DNA of 64,000 nucleotides from Lachnospiraceae bacterium. Lineage in GTDB: Bacteria; Bacillota; Clostridia; Lachnospirales; Lachnospiraceae. Below, in pieces: positions 63,149-64,000 of this stretch. Position 1 is the first letter of the stretch; each line of letters starts with the position of its first letter. The position numbers were made by a program, and so were the translations under genes. The stretch spans positions 18,563 through 82,562 of the forward strand of contig JAILOK010000012.1 of the NCBI GenBank assembly GCA_024690825.1, written 5' to 3'. The notes under the pieces are model-generated. The model was given only the letters and a program-made list of their open reading frames with translations. It was not told where the DNA came from and ran no database searches.

Positions 63149-64000
63149 TTACGCGGGCTGTGTCTTGGGTTTCGGATCCTTCTTTAAGAACAGGAAGATC
63201 GAAAGCGCTGCAAGACCGATACTTATGAACCACTTCGGACTGATGGGATCTCCGGTCTTGGGAGTCGAATCCATCACGCCGTAGTCAAGGTTCCCTATAT
63301 CCACATAAAAGCCGTAGGGCGAGAAGTGAGGAGCCACAAAGGTTGCACACTCTTTACCCTGAAGCATCGAATATGTGGTATTAAGATCCTCGAGATTTCC
63401 TGTGGCATCTACTGTTGCCATGCGGTTATTTGCGCCGTATCCTGCCAGAGAATCGGGCAGAGGCAGCGTCATCGTAACAGTAACGCCTGTAGCATCCACG
63501 GGATTTCCGTTTTCATCCCTAAGCGAAATATCCATGGAATAATAGCGGATATTGTCAAGGGTTCCGTATCTGTTGATCAGAGCCTGACGGAAACTGCTTT
63601 CCGCTCCGTCGGATCTGGTGATGATGACCTGATATCCGTCAGCCGTACCGCCGTTGATGCTGTCTATATGAGCAGCCCTGAGCAGACTTGAAAGCTCCTC
63701 ATCCGTTGCGGGTCTTACCGCTCCGCCGCTTGTTCTTGTGGCAGAACCTCCGGAAGTCGTCGAACTGTTTCTGTTACTGTTCGATCCTGATGAGCTGGAC
63801 GACCTGCTCGAAGATGAACTCGATGAACTCGACGAGCTCTTACTCGACGAACCGCTTGACGAACCACTCGATGAACTGCTTGACGAACTTCCCGATGAAC
63901 TGCTTGACGAACTGCTCGATGAAGATCCGGAAGATTTCTTCTTAATAGCAAATCTCGAAGAGGTATAGGTATCAAAATAGTAATCACCCATACCTGTAAT
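63149..64000 (-). CDS. C-terminal part of a membrane-anchored Ser-rich surface protein, partial
   Basis: The frame is open to the right edge (codons ITG before the first visible ATG at 63991), so 283 residues are the C-terminal part of a larger protein. The visible start, ITGMGDYYFDTYTSSRFAIK, resembles the end of an Ig-like domain seen in the protease at 56-60.8 kb. A Ser-rich linker of about 60 residues follows (about 22-80), then a globular domain (about 90-235), a proline-poor tether with DSTPKTGDPISPK, a membrane helix (FISIGLAALSIFLFL) and a basic tail. That C-terminus is a sortase-independent anchor or a degenerate LPxTG-like end. Partial. Confidence 0.75.
   Translation of the reverse strand: MTGMGDYYFDTYTSSRFAIKKKSSGSSSSSSSSSSSGSSSSSSSSGSSSGSSSKSSSSSSSSSSSRSSSSSGSNSNRNSSTTSGGSATRTSGGAVRPATDEELSSLLRAAHIDSINGGTADGYQVIITRSDGAESSFRQALINRYGTLDNIRYYSMDISLRDENGNPVDATGVTVTMTLPLPDSLAGYGANNRMATVDATGNLEDLNTTYSMLQGKECATFVAPHFSPYGFYVDIGNLDYGVMDSTPKTGDPISPKWFISIGLAALSIFLFLKKDPKPKTQPA

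Noticed and set aside
63738..63968. A plus-strand Asp/Glu/Leu-rich frame.
   Set aside because: It is the antisense of the Ser-rich linker, an artefact of TCG/AGC repeats; no start signals.

Overview
The window reads as a chromosomal segment of an anaerobic Firmicute of the class Clostridia, most likely the family Lachnospiraceae. The evidence is the redox repressor Rex, a biotin-dependent sodium-pump decarboxylase locus, tgt-yajC and scpA-scpB pairs, an archaeal-type aspartate-semialdehyde dehydrogenase, an ispH-rpsA junction, chemotaxis genes, and secreted Ig-like, Ser-rich and leucine-rich-repeat proteins. Genes are tightly packed and mostly on the minus strand. There is no rRNA, IS element, CRISPR array or phage module, and no stretch over 300 bases lacks a gene. 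The longest intergenic gaps (about 100-165 bases) carry promoters, terminators or candidate operators, listed below.

Region 1 (1-14.7 kb): a ParE/GyrB-like topoisomerase subunit cut by the left edge, with a LexA-like box upstream; a small helix-turn-helix orphan; enolase; then a seven-gene minus-strand operon-like run (disordered membrane protein, argH, asd, an EAL phosphodiesterase, a serine-hydrolase-fold protein lacking its nucleophile, topB, a left-handed beta-helix protein). A tRNA-Thr(CGU) with its own promoter precedes it. Region 2 (14.7-20.5 kb): serC-serA-DUF1015 and a GlgB-like protein that has lost all three catalytic residues. Region 3 (20.5-30.2 kb): gltA, a VanY-type carboxypeptidase, tgt, yajC, leuB, ilvD, ilvB and an L,D-transpeptidase, with overlaps or short gaps, so citrate synthase, branched-chain amino acid, protein export and wall genes may be co-transcribed. 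Region 4 (30.2-41.6 kb): cytidine deaminase, CheY, threonine synthase, an AP2/degenerate-HNH protein, a GH25 lysozyme divergent from an RNase H-fold exonuclease-like protein, then a run of tetR, FAD oxidoreductase, cmk, ispH, rpsA and cheR.

Region 5 (41.7-47.1 kb): a five-gene locus pairing an acyl-CoA-type carboxyltransferase, OadG-like anchor, biotin carrier, OadB sodium pump and a pyruvate/oxaloacetate-type carboxyltransferase, closed by a strong terminator. Region 6 (47.1-54 kb): a nine-gene run led by rex and ending in scpA-scpB. Its promoter contains a candidate Rex operator. Region 7 (54-64 kb): an ABC-F ATPase facing a 1600-residue secreted papain-family protease, then isocitrate dehydrogenase embedded among secreted proteins (a leucine-rich-repeat protein and a membrane-anchored Ser-rich protein cut by the right edge).

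Together, gltA and icd supply the oxidative branch from oxaloacetate to 2-oxoglutarate. serC/serA, asd, thrC, argH and ilvB/ilvD/leuB supply amino-acid biosynthesis. The carboxyltransferase locus probably couples decarboxylation or transcarboxylation to a sodium gradient. The least expected features are two apparent pseudoenzymes (GlgB-like and serine-hydrolase-like), the disordered membrane protein, the AP2/degenerate-HNH gene and the hybrid carboxyltransferase/sodium-pump locus.
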